A stretch of 64,000 nt of DNA. Origin: Actimicrobium sp. CCC2.4 (GTDB taxonomy: Bacteria; Pseudomonadota; Gammaproteobacteria; Burkholderiales; Burkholderiaceae_D). This document shows positions 56,301 to 64,000 of the stretch, piece after piece. The stretch lies in contig NZ_CP133777.1 in assembly GCF_034347385.1 (NCBI RefSeq), positions 2,542,001 to 2,606,000 on the forward strand. The letters are read 5' to 3'. Within the stretch, counting starts at the first letter, position 1. Every line of letters starts with the position of its first letter. The notes under the pieces were generated by a model, which was not told the origin of the DNA, searched no databases, and was given only the letters and a program-made list of their open reading frames with translations. The translations under genes were made by a program, and so were the position numbers.

Positions 56301-59300
56301 TTGCCGGCTGCGCCGGAGACGCTGATCAGCGGCGCGCTCAGCGTGCCTTGCAGGGTGATGATGTCGGCCTGCGATTCGCCGAGGATGGTGATGCTCTGCG
56401 CCGAGATCACGTTGCCGCTGACGGTGATGGTGCTGCCGGCAGCGTCGATGTTGGGCTGGCCGGTGGCATTGCCATCGCCGTCGCCCTGGTAGTCGCCGGC
56501 CAGCGTGATGTCGCCTTGCGCCTGCACCAGCGCACCGGCTTCGATCAGCAAGTCGTCGCCGGCCAGCAGGCGCACCGTCGAACCGGTGCTGCGAATGGTC
56601 ACGCCGGAAGTGACGATCAGGTTGTCGGCTTTAGCATCGTTCTTGTCATGCGCGACCAGCACGATCTCGCCGCCGGCAATCATGTCGCGGCTGACCGTCA
56701 GCGGACTCATCGTAGCAATCCGGATTGATCCGCCGGCGACCAATGCCGCACCGCTGCCGCCATCAATCGTGCTGGCGATCATCGCGCCGGTGTTGGTCAG
56801 CCAGGTGCTGCCCCGTGTCGACTGACCCTGCAGCGTGCCGACGGCAGTTTGCAGGATGTTGTTGGCGGCACCGATATCGTTTTTGGCGAACAGGTAGGTT
56901 TTGCCGCCGGTGACATTGCCACCCGCCAGAGCGCTGCTACGACCATTGAGGATGCTGCCGTCGGGCGCGGCAATGAAGGCCGTGTAGCTGTTGCCGGTGC
57001 CGACCTGGTTGATCAGCAGGTCGCCGGTCAGTTCGATCAGGTGAGTGCCGAGCGCGCTGTCCGAGGTCAGCGTGCCGCTGCTGCCGGCGTAACTGGTGTC
57101 GATATCGACGTCATTGCCGGATGCACCGATGGCACCGAAGTCGGTCGCCAGCGTGATGTTGCGGGCGCGGATATCGACACCCGGACGCGATGGCAAATTA
57201 CTGCCGTCGTTGCCGGCGTCGACAATCGACACATGCGCGCGCAGGCTGACGTCGCCTGTGTCGGACGTGATGCCATTGAGGTTCATGTCGCCCAATGTCT
57301 CGTGCAGCCAGATGCTGCTGACGGCATGCGCGGTGATGGTGCCGGTGCTGCTGAGGTCGGTTTCGAGCACGTTGCCGGCGCTGCCGATGGTGCCGCCGGC
57401 TTGCAGTTCGATGCGCTTGCCGGCGATCTTCGGCGTGTCGCTGTTGGCGATGCCGTCGAGGAGGGAGCCGGCCGATGTCAGGTGCACGATGCCCTGCACC
57501 GACGAGACACCTTCGACCAGCATGTCGCCGCTGGTTTCGCTGATGGTCAAGTCGTATAGGGCGCGCGCGGTCAGCGTCGCGTTGGTTCTCAGGTCCAGCG
57601 TGAACGGTGTCGCCACGCTGCCGATCGCACCGCGTCCGGCTTCCAGAATCAGGTTGCCGCTGACGACATTGACGCCGCTGGTGGCGGCATTGACGATGCC
57701 GTTCTTGCCTTTGATGCGGGCATCGGTGGCGGCGACGATGTGCTCGATATTGAGCGTCAGGGCCGAGCTGCCGGAACCCAGATACACGCTGCTGGTGTCG
57801 GAGGTGACATTGATCTTGCCGCTGGCGTCGACATTGATGTCGTCGCGCTGGTCGATCATCACTGCGGTGATGGCCGGTCCGGATGAACGGCCAGGGTCGA
57901 GCACGATCGGCGTGATCTTGACGGTCCGGCCGAATTCGGTGAACAGCGCGACGTTCGCGGCCAGCGTGATGGTGCTGGTGTAACGACTGCCATCGAAGGT
58001 TTCGGTGTAGCCGCTGACCTGATAGGCCACGCCCTTGGCGGTGACGTTGTTGCTGGCACCGGCGATCTGGATATGCATGCCGACCTGCAGGCCGGTAGGC
58101 GTCGCACTGCTAAAGCTGATGGTATCGCCGGCCGCGCCGTTGTCATGAAAATCCGCATCGGCCGTGATCACTGCACCGGCCAGATAGGTCACGTCGATGC
58201 GGTCGGCTGCCGCGAATGCCAGTTGCTCTTCATCGCTCAGGACCCGCTTGGTGCCGTCGGTCGGCAATACGATCAGAACCGGCTGGCCGGTGCTGCCGAC
58301 GGACTTGCTGGCCCACAGCGTCACGTTGTGACCGGCGATGTTAGGCGCTTCGATATTGATCTGCGTATCGGCCACCGGCTTGAGCAGGCCGGCGCTCATG
58401 GTGTTGAGCAATTCCTCCTGTGTCCAGATCTTGATGCTGCCTTTGAGCGCATCGATCTCCAGCCTGTTAGCCGCGGTGTCGAAGTTGTGTTTTGCGTTGA
58501 AGGCGATCTCCTTCGTGCTCCGATACAACCCGTCAAGGCGCGCATAATCCGCCGCGATCTGGTTGTTGAGCGTGGTGATGCCGGCCGTATCGTAGTTCAG
58601 CGTAGTGCGGTAATAAACTTCCTGTTCGGCCGTCATCGTCGGCACGGTCTTGCTGCCGATGAGCTGGTTGCGGTAGTCCCAGTAAGTGCGATATTCCTGC
58701 ACTTTGGCGGCCTCGAACGCTTTGACGGTTTCGGTGACCTTGTCGGCGGCATCGGTGCCGGTCAGGCGCAAATCTTTCCAGACGCCTTCGAGTAATTCCT
58801 TGACCGTGCGCTCGTCGCGCTGCTGGATGTTGTTGGCATCGATCAGTGCGCCGTCATTGACGCGGATTGAAATCGTGCCGGTTTCCGAGGTCGAGACGAT
58901 GCTGTTGACACGCAGGTTGCCAGTGGGCGCGACCAGATAAATGTCATCCGCCGCCAGGGCGCTGACGCTGTTGTTGAGCGCCGTGCCGGCATACAGCGTG
59001 ATGGCCTGGCCGGCCTTGCCGATGCTGCCGCTGGCTGCATTAAGGCTGATCGAGCCGCCGGCCTGGCTGGCCTTGCCGATCGCGCTGGAGGCATTTTTGG
59101 CGACGATCGAACCCTGTGCGGTGAGCGTCACATCCTGCCCGGCGGCGGCGACGATGGTGGCAATCGTCAGGTCGCCGATGATCTCGTTGATCTGGATCTT
59201 GCCGTTGACCGAAGTGGCCGTCAGGCCCGGGGTCGAGGCGACCAGCGCCCACTTGCTGGTGTCGTTGTAATTCTGTGCCGACAAGTCCATCTTGGCGGGC

Positions 59301-62300
59301 GTACCGGTGTAGCTGTAGACCGCACCCGCCTTGCCGTAGCCGGGCGTGTAGTCGTTACCGATCAGCACACGCTGACCGTGGATCACCGGACTGCTGTTGG
59401 TGGCGATGTAATTGAAGCTGTTCGGACTGGCCGATGTGCCGGCTCCGGCCAGCACCCATTTCGCGGCATTGGCAAAATTCTGCACACCCAGTTCGACCGA
59501 GGCCGCGCTGCCGGTGTAGACATACACCTTGCCGGCGACGCCGCCACCCAGATAGCCGGCACCGATCTTGACTTGCGTGCCGGTGACCAGTGCGGTCAGT
59601 CCGCCGCCGGTGGTGAAGTCATGCACTGGCGTGTCGACCAGGTCGACGTTGAGGCCGATGGTCGGTATCAGCGCATTGCTGGTCTGTAGCAGGCCGATGC
59701 TGCCGTTGGCAGTGAGCACGATGTTGACGCCGCTGATGTAGGCGTTGTCGGTCAGTTGCTCGATGCCTTTTCCGGCGATCAGCGTGGTGGTGCCGGTGCT
59801 GTTGAGGATAGGCCCCTTCAGCAGGATCGCGCCCAGCGACTTCACTGTCACATTGCTGCTCGAACTGCCAATGAATTCAATGCCGATGACATGCGACGCA
59901 TTGATCGAGTTGGTATGGGTATCGGTGAATTTCTGCTCGTTGACGAACGTAGTCCACTGGGTTTCCTTGCCATACCAGGTACTGGTGGTGTGCTGGTCGG
60001 TCTGGTAGTTCTCCGAGGTCGGATCATTGAGGCGGTTGTACGAATACAGGTAGTCGACACCGGCTATGCTCGCGTCGGGCTCGACGTAGTAGTAGGCTGC
60101 ATCGCCGACCAGCGTCGGCGTGCCCAGCGCTTCGGTATTTTGCCATTCGATGGTGCTCGGATCCTTGGCGAAGGCATCGATGCCCAGCCATGAGCTACTA
60201 CCAAATGTCGCGGTTTTGCGCTCTGCGGCCCGCTGTGCTACTGCCCAGCCATAGCGCTGTCCGGTCAACGGATCGTAGTTGGACAAATCACCGACGGTCG
60301 AAAATACCGGTGCCGTCCCGCCGCCGGTATCGACGGTTTTGGTGACGACATCGCCGGCCTTCTGGTACAGCGTGGCGGTGAAGGCGCTACCGGCGGAGGT
60401 CTTCGAACGATCAACGATCAACAAGGTGCCGATGCCGCGTTGCGAGGCATCGATCCGTTTGATCTCCATGTCATAGCCGGTCTGGTTATCGATGGTGACG
60501 TTGGCGTAACCGCCCAGCACATTGATCTTGCCGGTACCGGTATTGGTGATGTGGCCATCGAGTTCGATAAAGCCGCCGCTGATACGCACTTCCTCGACCT
60601 GGATGTGGCCGGTGGCATTGTTGTAATAGACCGTGAAGTCGGCAGTCGACACCGACGCCAGCTTGACCAGCCCGCCGATCCGCTTGGCGAAGTCGATCTC
60701 AAGGGCGGCCGTCGTACCGATGGTCAGCGTGTAATCGGCACGACCGCTCTGCATCACACCGTTGAGGTTGATGTACTGCGCATTGACGTGGATGCGGTCA
60801 GCGATCAGGGTGATGGCGTTGGCATTGGCGAGTTCCTGCGCAGCGATCTTGGCCTTTTCTGCGACGATACCAGTGACACCGGCACCGGGCCCCGTGGAGC
60901 CAGGGCTATTGCCCATCGCCAGGTTGCTGACAGTTTTCCAGGTGCCGTAGGCTTCGCCGCCGAGCGAGTAAGACGTCACGCCATCGATGTAGAAATTGCC
61001 GCCGGCGATGATCGCCATGTTCTTTGCGCGCACTTGCGCGGTGATCCGGATATCGCCCTTGCCGCCGGTGATTTCCAGCCGCAGGCTGCCGGACAGGTTG
61101 CTGATGGCACCGATGACGGTGATGTCCGGGGTCGGATCGTTGACCGTGGCACTGAAGGTATTGCGCACGATAATGGCCGGTGCGGCGCTGGTGCCAGGCT
61201 GGGTGATGCCGGCGAAATACGCTACCGTGCCGTCCTGATTGAATCCGGTCAGGTCGGCATTGTTATTGACCAGCACGCCGTTCATGTACAAGCCGCCGTT
61301 GGTATCAGGAATCGTGATGCCTTCGAGCTTCAGGAAGGCTTTTGAATTGTTGATGATGGTCACCGTGGCATCGCCCGGCGTATCGAAGATACCGCTGCCC
61401 TTGAGGACATCAGCGCGGATATCGATCAGGCCGGCCTGCGCCCAGATCGGATTGACGTAGACCGTCAGCACGGTTTTGCGGATCTCGGCACCGGCAACGA
61501 TGGTGCCATCGGCGGTGGTGCGCGTTGCACCGAGCAAGCCATCAGCGGCCAGTGCCGCGCGGATGCGCGTGATTTCATTGGTATAAAACGTGATCAGCGT
61601 GTTATTGCCCGACGAGGCGTAATTATTGAGCTGCGCTTGCGCATTGACCAGTTGCTTGGACAGGTCGCTTTGCAAGTCTTCCTGCACCACGCTGTAGCTG
61701 ATGCCACCGGTTCGGGTGGCGGCCTGCAACGCATCGGCCGGGCTTGCGCCGGCGCTGCTGGTCTTGTCGTTCAGTATCAGTGTCTGGTTGCGGGCGATAC
61801 CGGTGCGTATCGTGCCATCCATCGTGACGGTGCCGATCGCGTCGCTCGACAGCGATCCGCTGAACGATTCCGAACCGTTGATCGCGTCGGCAATCGCACT
61901 GGCCCAGTTGGTGGCCTTGGCGCGACTGGTCATGTTGGCATAGCCGAGGCGCTCGGCATGCAGCTTGGCGTCGCGCGCGGTTTCGAGAATCGCGCCGGCG
62001 GCGACCGTGATGTTATTGACCTGGGCCAGCGTGGCGGTCGAATCCACAAAGTTGATCGGAATGGCGCTACCGGCAAAGGTATCGGTGCGGGCGTTGAGCG
62101 TGTACTGGTCGCGGTCAAACGTGATGCTGGTGCCGGCCGAAATATTGAGGTTGCCATCGGCATGCACGACGGCATTGGCATCGATCAGGATCTCGTTGAC
62201 GGGCCGGATATCGACCACGGTCTTGGCGACTGCGACGGTGGCGACACCGTAGGTTTCGGCCGAGACAGTGGCCGAGCCGGTGCCCTGCCCGCGTGCCGAC

Positions 62301-64000
62301 AGATTGACCGTGCCCACGCCGGTCAGCGCTGCGCCCTGGCCGATATGGACCCGCGCGACATCGCTGAGCGTCCTGATGGTCGAGAACGCGCCGGCACCGG
62401 CCAGCGCGCCGCCGGTGGTCAGCGAGACCTTGTCGTAGACGACCAGATCATTGAGCGCGGCAAGATGCAAATCGCCGGCGGTCGCAGCCAGTCCGCGCAC
62501 GTTGAGCAGCGCATTGGCACCGACATTGACGACGGTATTGAGCGTCATCAGCACGCTGCTGGTAGCCCCTGCCGCTGACGCCAGACCACCGGTGACGCCG
62601 ATGATATTGGCGCTTTGCTGATAGGCCTTGAGGACATGGCTGGTCGCATCGATGGCGATCTCTTTGGCATGCACGATGACATTGGCGCCGACACCGGCCG
62701 TGGTGCTGGCAGTAACGACATGATTGGCCACCGCACCGGCACCGGCAATGACGCCGCCGGCGATGGCTTTCTGGTTGCTGTTGAACGCGGCCATGTGATC
62801 GGCCGACATGGTCAGTTTGCCGGTGCCGTCGAGGATGCCGATGGCGCTCCAGTACCTGGTATTGCTGAAATCTTCGGTAGCCAGATTGATCGCGGCGGTG
62901 GCTGACCGGCCCGGACCGACCCGCACCCAGCGCGTGGTGTCGGTGTAATCCTGGGTCGCCAGGCTGACGCCGGCGGTTTGCCACAGGCTGGTGTCGCTGT
63001 AGACGGCGGCACTCAGATCGACCCCTCTGACGGACGCGCCGATGTATTTGTAGGACTTCGGCGTGATACCTGTTTTGACCGAGACCGTGTCACCGGCATT
63101 GAGCGTGTCGACTATCTGCGTTGACGCGTAACCGGCCCCGACCGGACCGACATAGCGATAGCGCGCACCGATCTCGCCGGCACCGGCACCGGCAAAGCCG
63201 ATGAAGACGTCGACAGTGGTACCGGTTTGCGGCGTCTGGATGCCGCTGTTGGTGGTGTAGGTGGCAGCGGCATCGGTACCGAGATACTGATAGCGGGTGC
63301 CGATATCGCCACCGCCCGTGTGGGCCGGATCGACATCGACGGTCTGATCGCGACGGACTTCCTGCAAGCCGTCGCCGGTGCCGAAAGTGGCGTGCGAGCT
63401 CGACACCAGAATCGGTAACTGGTTGTCGGCACCCAGCACGATGCGGCGACTATTCGCGCCGTCATGGATGGTCGCGCTGGTCGTGCTGATGTTGTCGGTG
63501 TCGGCACGCGCACCGGCACCGGCCAGCACGCCGCCACTACCGGCCACCGTATTGGCGACGTTGTTGTCATTACCCAGCGCGGTGATCCGCAAGCTGGCAC
63601 CGGCAAGGCTGACGCCGCTGCCCAGGTACGCGGTCGTGACGGTATTTGATTCGGCTTTGCTGCCGGCACTGCCGGCAGCAATCAGGCCACCGACGGCGCT
63701 GAGCGCCTCGGCGTTTTGCTGCGACCGGCTGTTGGCCGTGACGCTGGTGGCACCACGGATGACCAGCGTGGCGTTGTCGGCGACGTAACTGCTGACGCTC
63801 GATGGACGTAGGCTGTTGCCATTGCCGGCATGGGAATAGGTCGACGCAACGCCGATCAGCGCACCGCTTGATGCTCTGGCATAGGCCTTGGCAGAATCAT
63901 CGCTGCCGGCTAACAATTGCGCGGCGCTGACCGTCAGCGTGCCGGTCGTGATGCTGCCGCCGGCATGGGCCGTGACGGTTGGGGCGACGCTGGCATCGGC
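50318..64000 (-). CDS. Giant surface/secreted protein (beta-helix, Calx-beta-like, RTX-like repeats); 5' end outside window
   Basis: The frame is open to the window edge, so more than 4560 residues are visible and the N-terminus is missing. Roughly the first 2400 visible residues are Gly/Ala/Thr/Val-rich beta-solenoid sequence like filamentous haemagglutinins, with a recurring motif of the form YxYxG then DLSxQxYxDTSxW. Next is a region with degenerate Gly/Asp calcium-type repeats (about 55.0-56.7 kb), Calx-beta-like segments (about 53.9-54.9 kb), classical RTX nonapeptides (GGSGNDTIFGGDGDDHIYG near 53.15 kb) and ten about 60-residue repeats. The last about 240 residues are Pro/Ala-rich and end DWGDSLTDREPETTA. 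No autotransporter barrel or T1SS exporter is seen. It heads the operon of export genes, so it is the likely export substrate and probably an adhesin. Confidence 0.9.
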   Translation of the reverse strand, partial: ADASVAPTVTAHAGGSITTGTLTVSAAQLLAGSDDSAKAYARASSGALIGVASTYSHAGNGNSLRPSSVSSYVADNATLVIRGATSVTANSRSQQNAEALSAVGGLIAAGSAGSKAESNTVTTAYLGSGVSLAGASLRITALGNDNNVANTVAGSGGVLAGAGARADTDNISTTSATIHDGANSRRIVLGADNQLPILVSSSHATFGTGDGLQEVRRDQTVDVDPAHTGGGDIGTRYQYLGTDAAATYTTNSGIQTPQTGTTVDVFIGFAGAGAGEIGARYRYVGPVGAGYASTQIVDTLNAGDTVSVKTGITPKSYKYIGASVRGVDLSAAVYSDTSLWQTAGVSLATQDYTDTTRWVRVGPGRSATAAINLATEDFSNTRYWSAIGILDGTGKLTMSADHMAAFNSNQKAIAGGVIAGAGAVANHVVTASTTAGVGANVIVHAKEIAIDATSHVLKAYQQSANIIGVTGGLASAAGATSSVLMTLNTVVNVGANALLNVRGLAATAGDLHLAALNDLVVYDKVSLTTGGALAGAGAFSTIRTLSDVARVHIGQGAALTGVGTVNLSARGQGTGSATVSAETYGVATVAVAKTVVDIRPVNEILIDANAVVHADGNLNISAGTSITFDRDQYTLNARTDTFAGSAIPINFVDSTATLAQVNNITVAAGAILETARDAKLHAERLGYANMTSRAKATNWASAIADAINGSESFSGSLSSDAIGTVTMDGTIRTGIARNQTLILNDKTSSAGASPADALQAATRTGGISYSVVQEDLQSDLSKQLVNAQAQLNNYASSGNNTLITFYTNEITRIRAALAADGLLGATRTTADGTIVAGAEIRKTVLTVYVNPIWAQAGLIDIRADVLKGSGIFDTPGDATVTIINNSKAFLKLEGITIPDTNGGLYMNGVLVNNNADLTGFNQDGTVAYFAGITQPGTSAAPAIIVRNTFSATVNDPTPDITVIGAISNLSGSLRLEITGGKGDIRITAQVRAKNMAIIAGGNFYIDGVTSYSLGGEAYGTWKTVSNLAMGNSPGSTGPGAGVTGIVAEKAKIAAQELANANAITLIADRIHVNAQYINLNGVMQSGRADYTLTIGTTAALEIDFAKRIGGLVKLASVSTADFTVYYNNATGHIQVEEVRISGGFIELDGHITNTGTGKINVLGGYANVTIDNQTGYDMEIKRIDASQRGIGTLLIVDRSKTSAGSAFTATLYQKAGDVVTKTVDTGGGTAPVFSTVGDLSNYDPLTGQRYGWAVAQRAAERKTATFGSSSWLGIDAFAKDPSTIEWQNTEALGTPTLVGDAAYYYVEPDASIAGVDYLYSYNRLNDPTSENYQTDQHTTSTWYGKETQWTTFVNEQKFTDTHTNSINASHVIGIEFIGSSSSNVTVKSLGAILLKGPILNSTGTTTLIAGKGIEQLTDNAYISGVNIVLTANGSIGLLQTSNALIPTIGLNVDLVDTPVHDFTTGGGLTALVTGTQVKIGAGYLGGGVAGKVYVYTGSAASVELGVQNFANAAKWVLAGAGTSASPNSFNYIATNSSPVIHGQRVLIGNDYTPGYGKAGAVYSYTGTPAKMDLSAQNYNDTSKWALVASTPGLTATSVNGKIQINEIIGDLTIATIVAAAGQDVTLTAQGSIVAKNASSAIGKASQAGGSISLNAASGSIGKAGQAITLYAGTALNNSVSALAADDIYLVAPTGNLRVNSIVSTSETGTISIRVNDGALIDANNIQQRDERTVKELLEGVWKDLRLTGTDAADKVTETVKAFEAAKVQEYRTYWDYRNQLIGSKTVPTMTAEQEVYYRTTLNYDTAGITTLNNQIAADYARLDGLYRSTKEIAFNAKHNFDTAANRLEIDALKGSIKIWTQEELLNTMSAGLLKPVADTQINIEAPNIAGHNVTLWASKSVGSTGQPVLIVLPTDGTKRVLSDEEQLAFAAADRIDVTYLAGAVITADADFHDNGAAGDTISFSSATPTGLQVGMHIQIAGASNNVTAKGVAYQVSGYTETFDGSRYTSTITLAANVALFTEFGRTVKITPIVLDPGRSSGPAITAVMIDQRDDINVDASGKINVTSDTSSVYLGSGSSALTLNIEHIVAATDARIKGKNGIVNAATSGVNVVSGNLILEAGRGAIGSVATPFTLDLRTNATLTARALYDLTISETSGDMLVEGVSSVQGIVHLTSAGSLLDGIANSDTPKIAGKRIELQAGGTIGSAGNVLETDLSSTGTITAHAVSSIWLHETLGDMNLNGITSDTGDVSLRAHVSIVDAGNDGSNLPSRPGVDIRARNITLATDFGAIGASGNDVDIDTSYAGSSGTLTSDSALGTHLIELTGDLLINQVGTGNSYTAFIAAPDGSILNGRSSALAGGNVTGGKTYLFAKNDIGAANNILQTAVGTLQGQSTRGSTWLTNTGAMIASTIDGGSGAALVAGGSIRIATMSPLTVSRDMIAGGEIVLVAHDKNDAKADNLIVTSGVTIRSTGSTVRLLAGDDLLIEAGALVQAQGDITLAGDYQGDGDGNATGQPNIDAAGSTITVSGNVISAQSITILGESQADIITLQGTLSAPLISVSGAAGNDTIKVWGTVSATTFTIAGNDGDDVIALNPDSSTPGFNATYHLALTANTFINGGAGEDRITVSHLGSLSSVHGGVRDQVWLDGNGGTDLFTVDVNGNADLIINVNDSGAPDDGADQLTINGTAQADLFLLRANFVALLHTGSPLVERINYNDTINGRLLVNGLDGNDAFYVDDNATLTTLDGGSGADTFQFGQVFGKDRVAPQVAAGDEVGTIETTLGFLTRGISFATTVFGGDGDDSFSVYSNKAPLKLFGEDGNDQFIVRAFAIKDGAGSLSVANTLVSGGSGDDHIEYNINAPVSIDGGSGVDSVVVLGTELADNFVITERGVQGAGLNVDFSNTEKLEVDGLEGDDHFFVLGTSAGVVTTLIGGLGNDTIDIGGDVTATIVASEVEGGSGFVNHALSSSDPAYNGIYADGIKLNVAGQSAGTIGISQQNKGDLQLVENGLNGSDTEWYSIGMNVPPPVTGTLAYLTVSATQASSKDRAIGGASIEVSVDGITYTQALVLTFDSSAGSGANAWGRQQKIYVRAVGDSAAEGERIALVSHSVLSSNAAFNHLAIASVQVHVVDDDMAGLIVRQTDGATQVVEGGSSDTYALSLTKAPLAGEIVTVALQFDAAQLLIAADNPAQAGRINVALGTITFDAGNWNQDFIVKLTAVDDSVPENRTSRVITHTISSIDGGNGQAYASVSAQDLTVDIRDNDIGSLLVTQSDGSTLVSATADDSYTISLSKQPAAPVTVQLLSDGKTTLSDFVNNRALDDRFALVNGVPSVTFTAANWNIPFTVRVAANPAAASAVGNVTVQTFPVQQHLVSRIQGPLFIEGSVIEGRDRSLQAVIMLPTETDGNRPVLSLPSAESSNTDTLNVFNDGSLSNDTGVLGHAGNASGIASLYGLAGASDVSLASFGNLSGLGMGNALTLNLGTPANPDLRRFDAGITFHGVEVVDVMLGLGDDHFTVNATVNDVLTLVQGGAGNDTLIVNGGGGAAAPLVVFGDTSQDGSFYNSTASAITGRAFAFSAGGNDILDARNATAGVTLYGGQGDDTIYGGSGNDQLAGGSGNDTIFGGDGDDHIYGDAGFNLDVSKRLTRATVDLLSVVNLAAGSDTPATRDNLATGNDILDGGLGNDILLGDHGVITQITGTIRLRDSGSVVQVTSFADTAGGNDVITDLSGRNIVIAGNGADTVEVSGNNIVLGDNGTVQFDAAAQLMVNVSTRDFTVGGNDSITAHDGSNLLFGGVGADTIYSDRGDDIVFGDNGSVGFGITGKAILLATTDTSNGTGGNDTIVTQSGTKRVFGGVGSDAITLGSGNAIVLGDNGSITLDAVGVQPLLVMTSGFLEGLGGDDTIVTGDGDHIIFGGFGSDSITTANGTDVLFGDDGRVVLNAAGVPVLIATFSGTNSSGGADVIIAADGSKSVLGGTGNDRITLGNGKATVLGDNGSITLDAAGVTTLLIQSADYFEGIGGNDTIRAGNGDHVIFGGLGNDSIMAGNGRDVLFGDNGRIVFNAAGIATLIVSATDTAGSGGDDVIVAGDGDKVALGGIGNDRITLGNGRDIAFGDNGRIVSNDAGVVTLIVSTDTGTGGNDALRAGAGRNVLVGGAGDDTLVAGDGGNVIFGDNGQVTLAANGDLIELITISPTIGGNDIGRSGIGDDVLLGGNGNDELFGSDGTNIVIGDNAQVTYVAGVLRLAQTIDLYEGGDDILHGGSGLSVLFGGVGNDLLYGLFTQDVMVGDYGAITFIDGRAVSLVRFGSATNSPDLIASAQDVVFAAAPPASDTRDTSRPGMLAAARRMEQLLASIAAPGYKAAVVDASTQPVTVVTHSRGGEMQAVAAVAPAQPGDFDTGPATGAGPARPQADPDCVPANPVAADGELVVPCAAPVTPEAPVVPVAPAAPVTAQESSGELNIALAGLVGAQALQARSGVARQFDARSGKWLATAVAGRTGVRLDLQQAGPQVASATAPLAAASHDLAGVAIVELQAAAPARRAVAIDWGDSLTDREPETTA
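51065..52845 (-). repeat. Ten tandem units of about 60 codons inside the giant protein
   Basis: Ten consecutive units of about 57-61 residues follow the pattern GG(N/D)D-x-I ... G-x-G-x-D-x-I-T-x-G-N-G ... FGDNG-x-(I/V) followed by a hydrophobic strand such as NAAGVxTLI. Each unit holds two RTX-like Gly/Asp turns joined by a beta segment, so the array is a modified calcium-binding beta-roll rather than simple nonapeptides. The DNA copies are similar enough to allow recombination. Confidence 0.85.

Noticed and set aside
53459-56728. Plus-strand open frame of about 1089 codons opposite the giant protein
   Set aside because: It is the complement of GC-rich repetitive Gly/Asp/Thr codons; the product is compositionally biased (His/Asp/Gln/Arg rich), without domains or ribosome-binding site, and the minus frame is clearly coding.
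50318-64000. Giant protein as a standard type I secretion (HlyBD/TolC) RTX adhesin
   Set aside because: No ABC exporter or outer-membrane channel in the visible operon and no typical C-terminal T1SS signal seen by eye; an exporter could still lie beyond the window.

Overview
The window looks like chromosomal DNA of a betaproteobacterium in the order Burkholderiales, most likely Oxalobacteraceae or a close relative. The reasons are high GC with strong GC bias at third codon positions, Bug/TctC-type solute-binding proteins, PEP-CTERM surface proteins, a YeeE/YedE transporter, a cbb3-type oxidase and a sigma-54 reactive-sulfur regulator. No ribosomal RNA, complete tRNA, CRISPR array or intact insertion sequence is visible.

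Layout. 1-3.3 kb: an AT-richer stretch with a lone chorismate mutase, then gfa (formaldehyde-glutathione), a convergent glutathione S-transferase and a small PEP-CTERM protein ending at a strong bidirectional terminator. 3.3-7.4 kb (minus): a two-subunit molybdenum hydroxylase (IorA/IorB type) followed by a YeeE-type sulfur transporter. 7.6-15 kb: a giant Ser/Thr-kinase/ATPase/GAF/GGDEF signalling protein, divergent from a beta-helical PEP-CTERM protein. 15-22.2 kb: a TctDE-like two-component pair divergent from a Bug-type binding protein and an Fe3+-type ABC importer. 22.2-27.2 kb: a REP-like repeat, an EamA-type membrane protein and an atypical cbb3 oxidase operon in which CcoN carries a FixS/CcoS-like N-terminus and the third subunit has a single heme site. 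27.3-32.4 kb: a persulfide/sulfur island with a FisR-like sigma-54 activator, TauE/SafE, rhodanese, TlpA-like protein and persulfide dioxygenase-like protein. Two sigma-54 promoters here each have a near-identical palindrome about 105 bp upstream. 32.4-39.8 kb: housekeeping genes (corA, trmJ, suhB, rhlE) and a Cache/PAS diguanylate cyclase.

39.8-64 kb (minus) is the most unusual part. It is one tightly coupled, apparently single transcription unit. It begins with a surface protein of more than 4560 residues (its N-terminus lies beyond the window), followed by an 81-residue protein, a GAF-HlyD fusion, a PqqD-like/M50 protease/HlyD fusion, a shortened SecA-like ATPase, a third periplasmic adaptor, a P-loop kinase, an O-methyltransferase, an unrecognised protein and a radical SAM enzyme. 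Stop and start codons overlap at most junctions. No type I ABC exporter or TolC is present in the visible part. I infer a dedicated export and modification system for the giant protein; this is inference, not established.

Limits: all domain calls come from reading motifs, not database searches. Start codons were chosen from ribosome-binding sites and overlaps.
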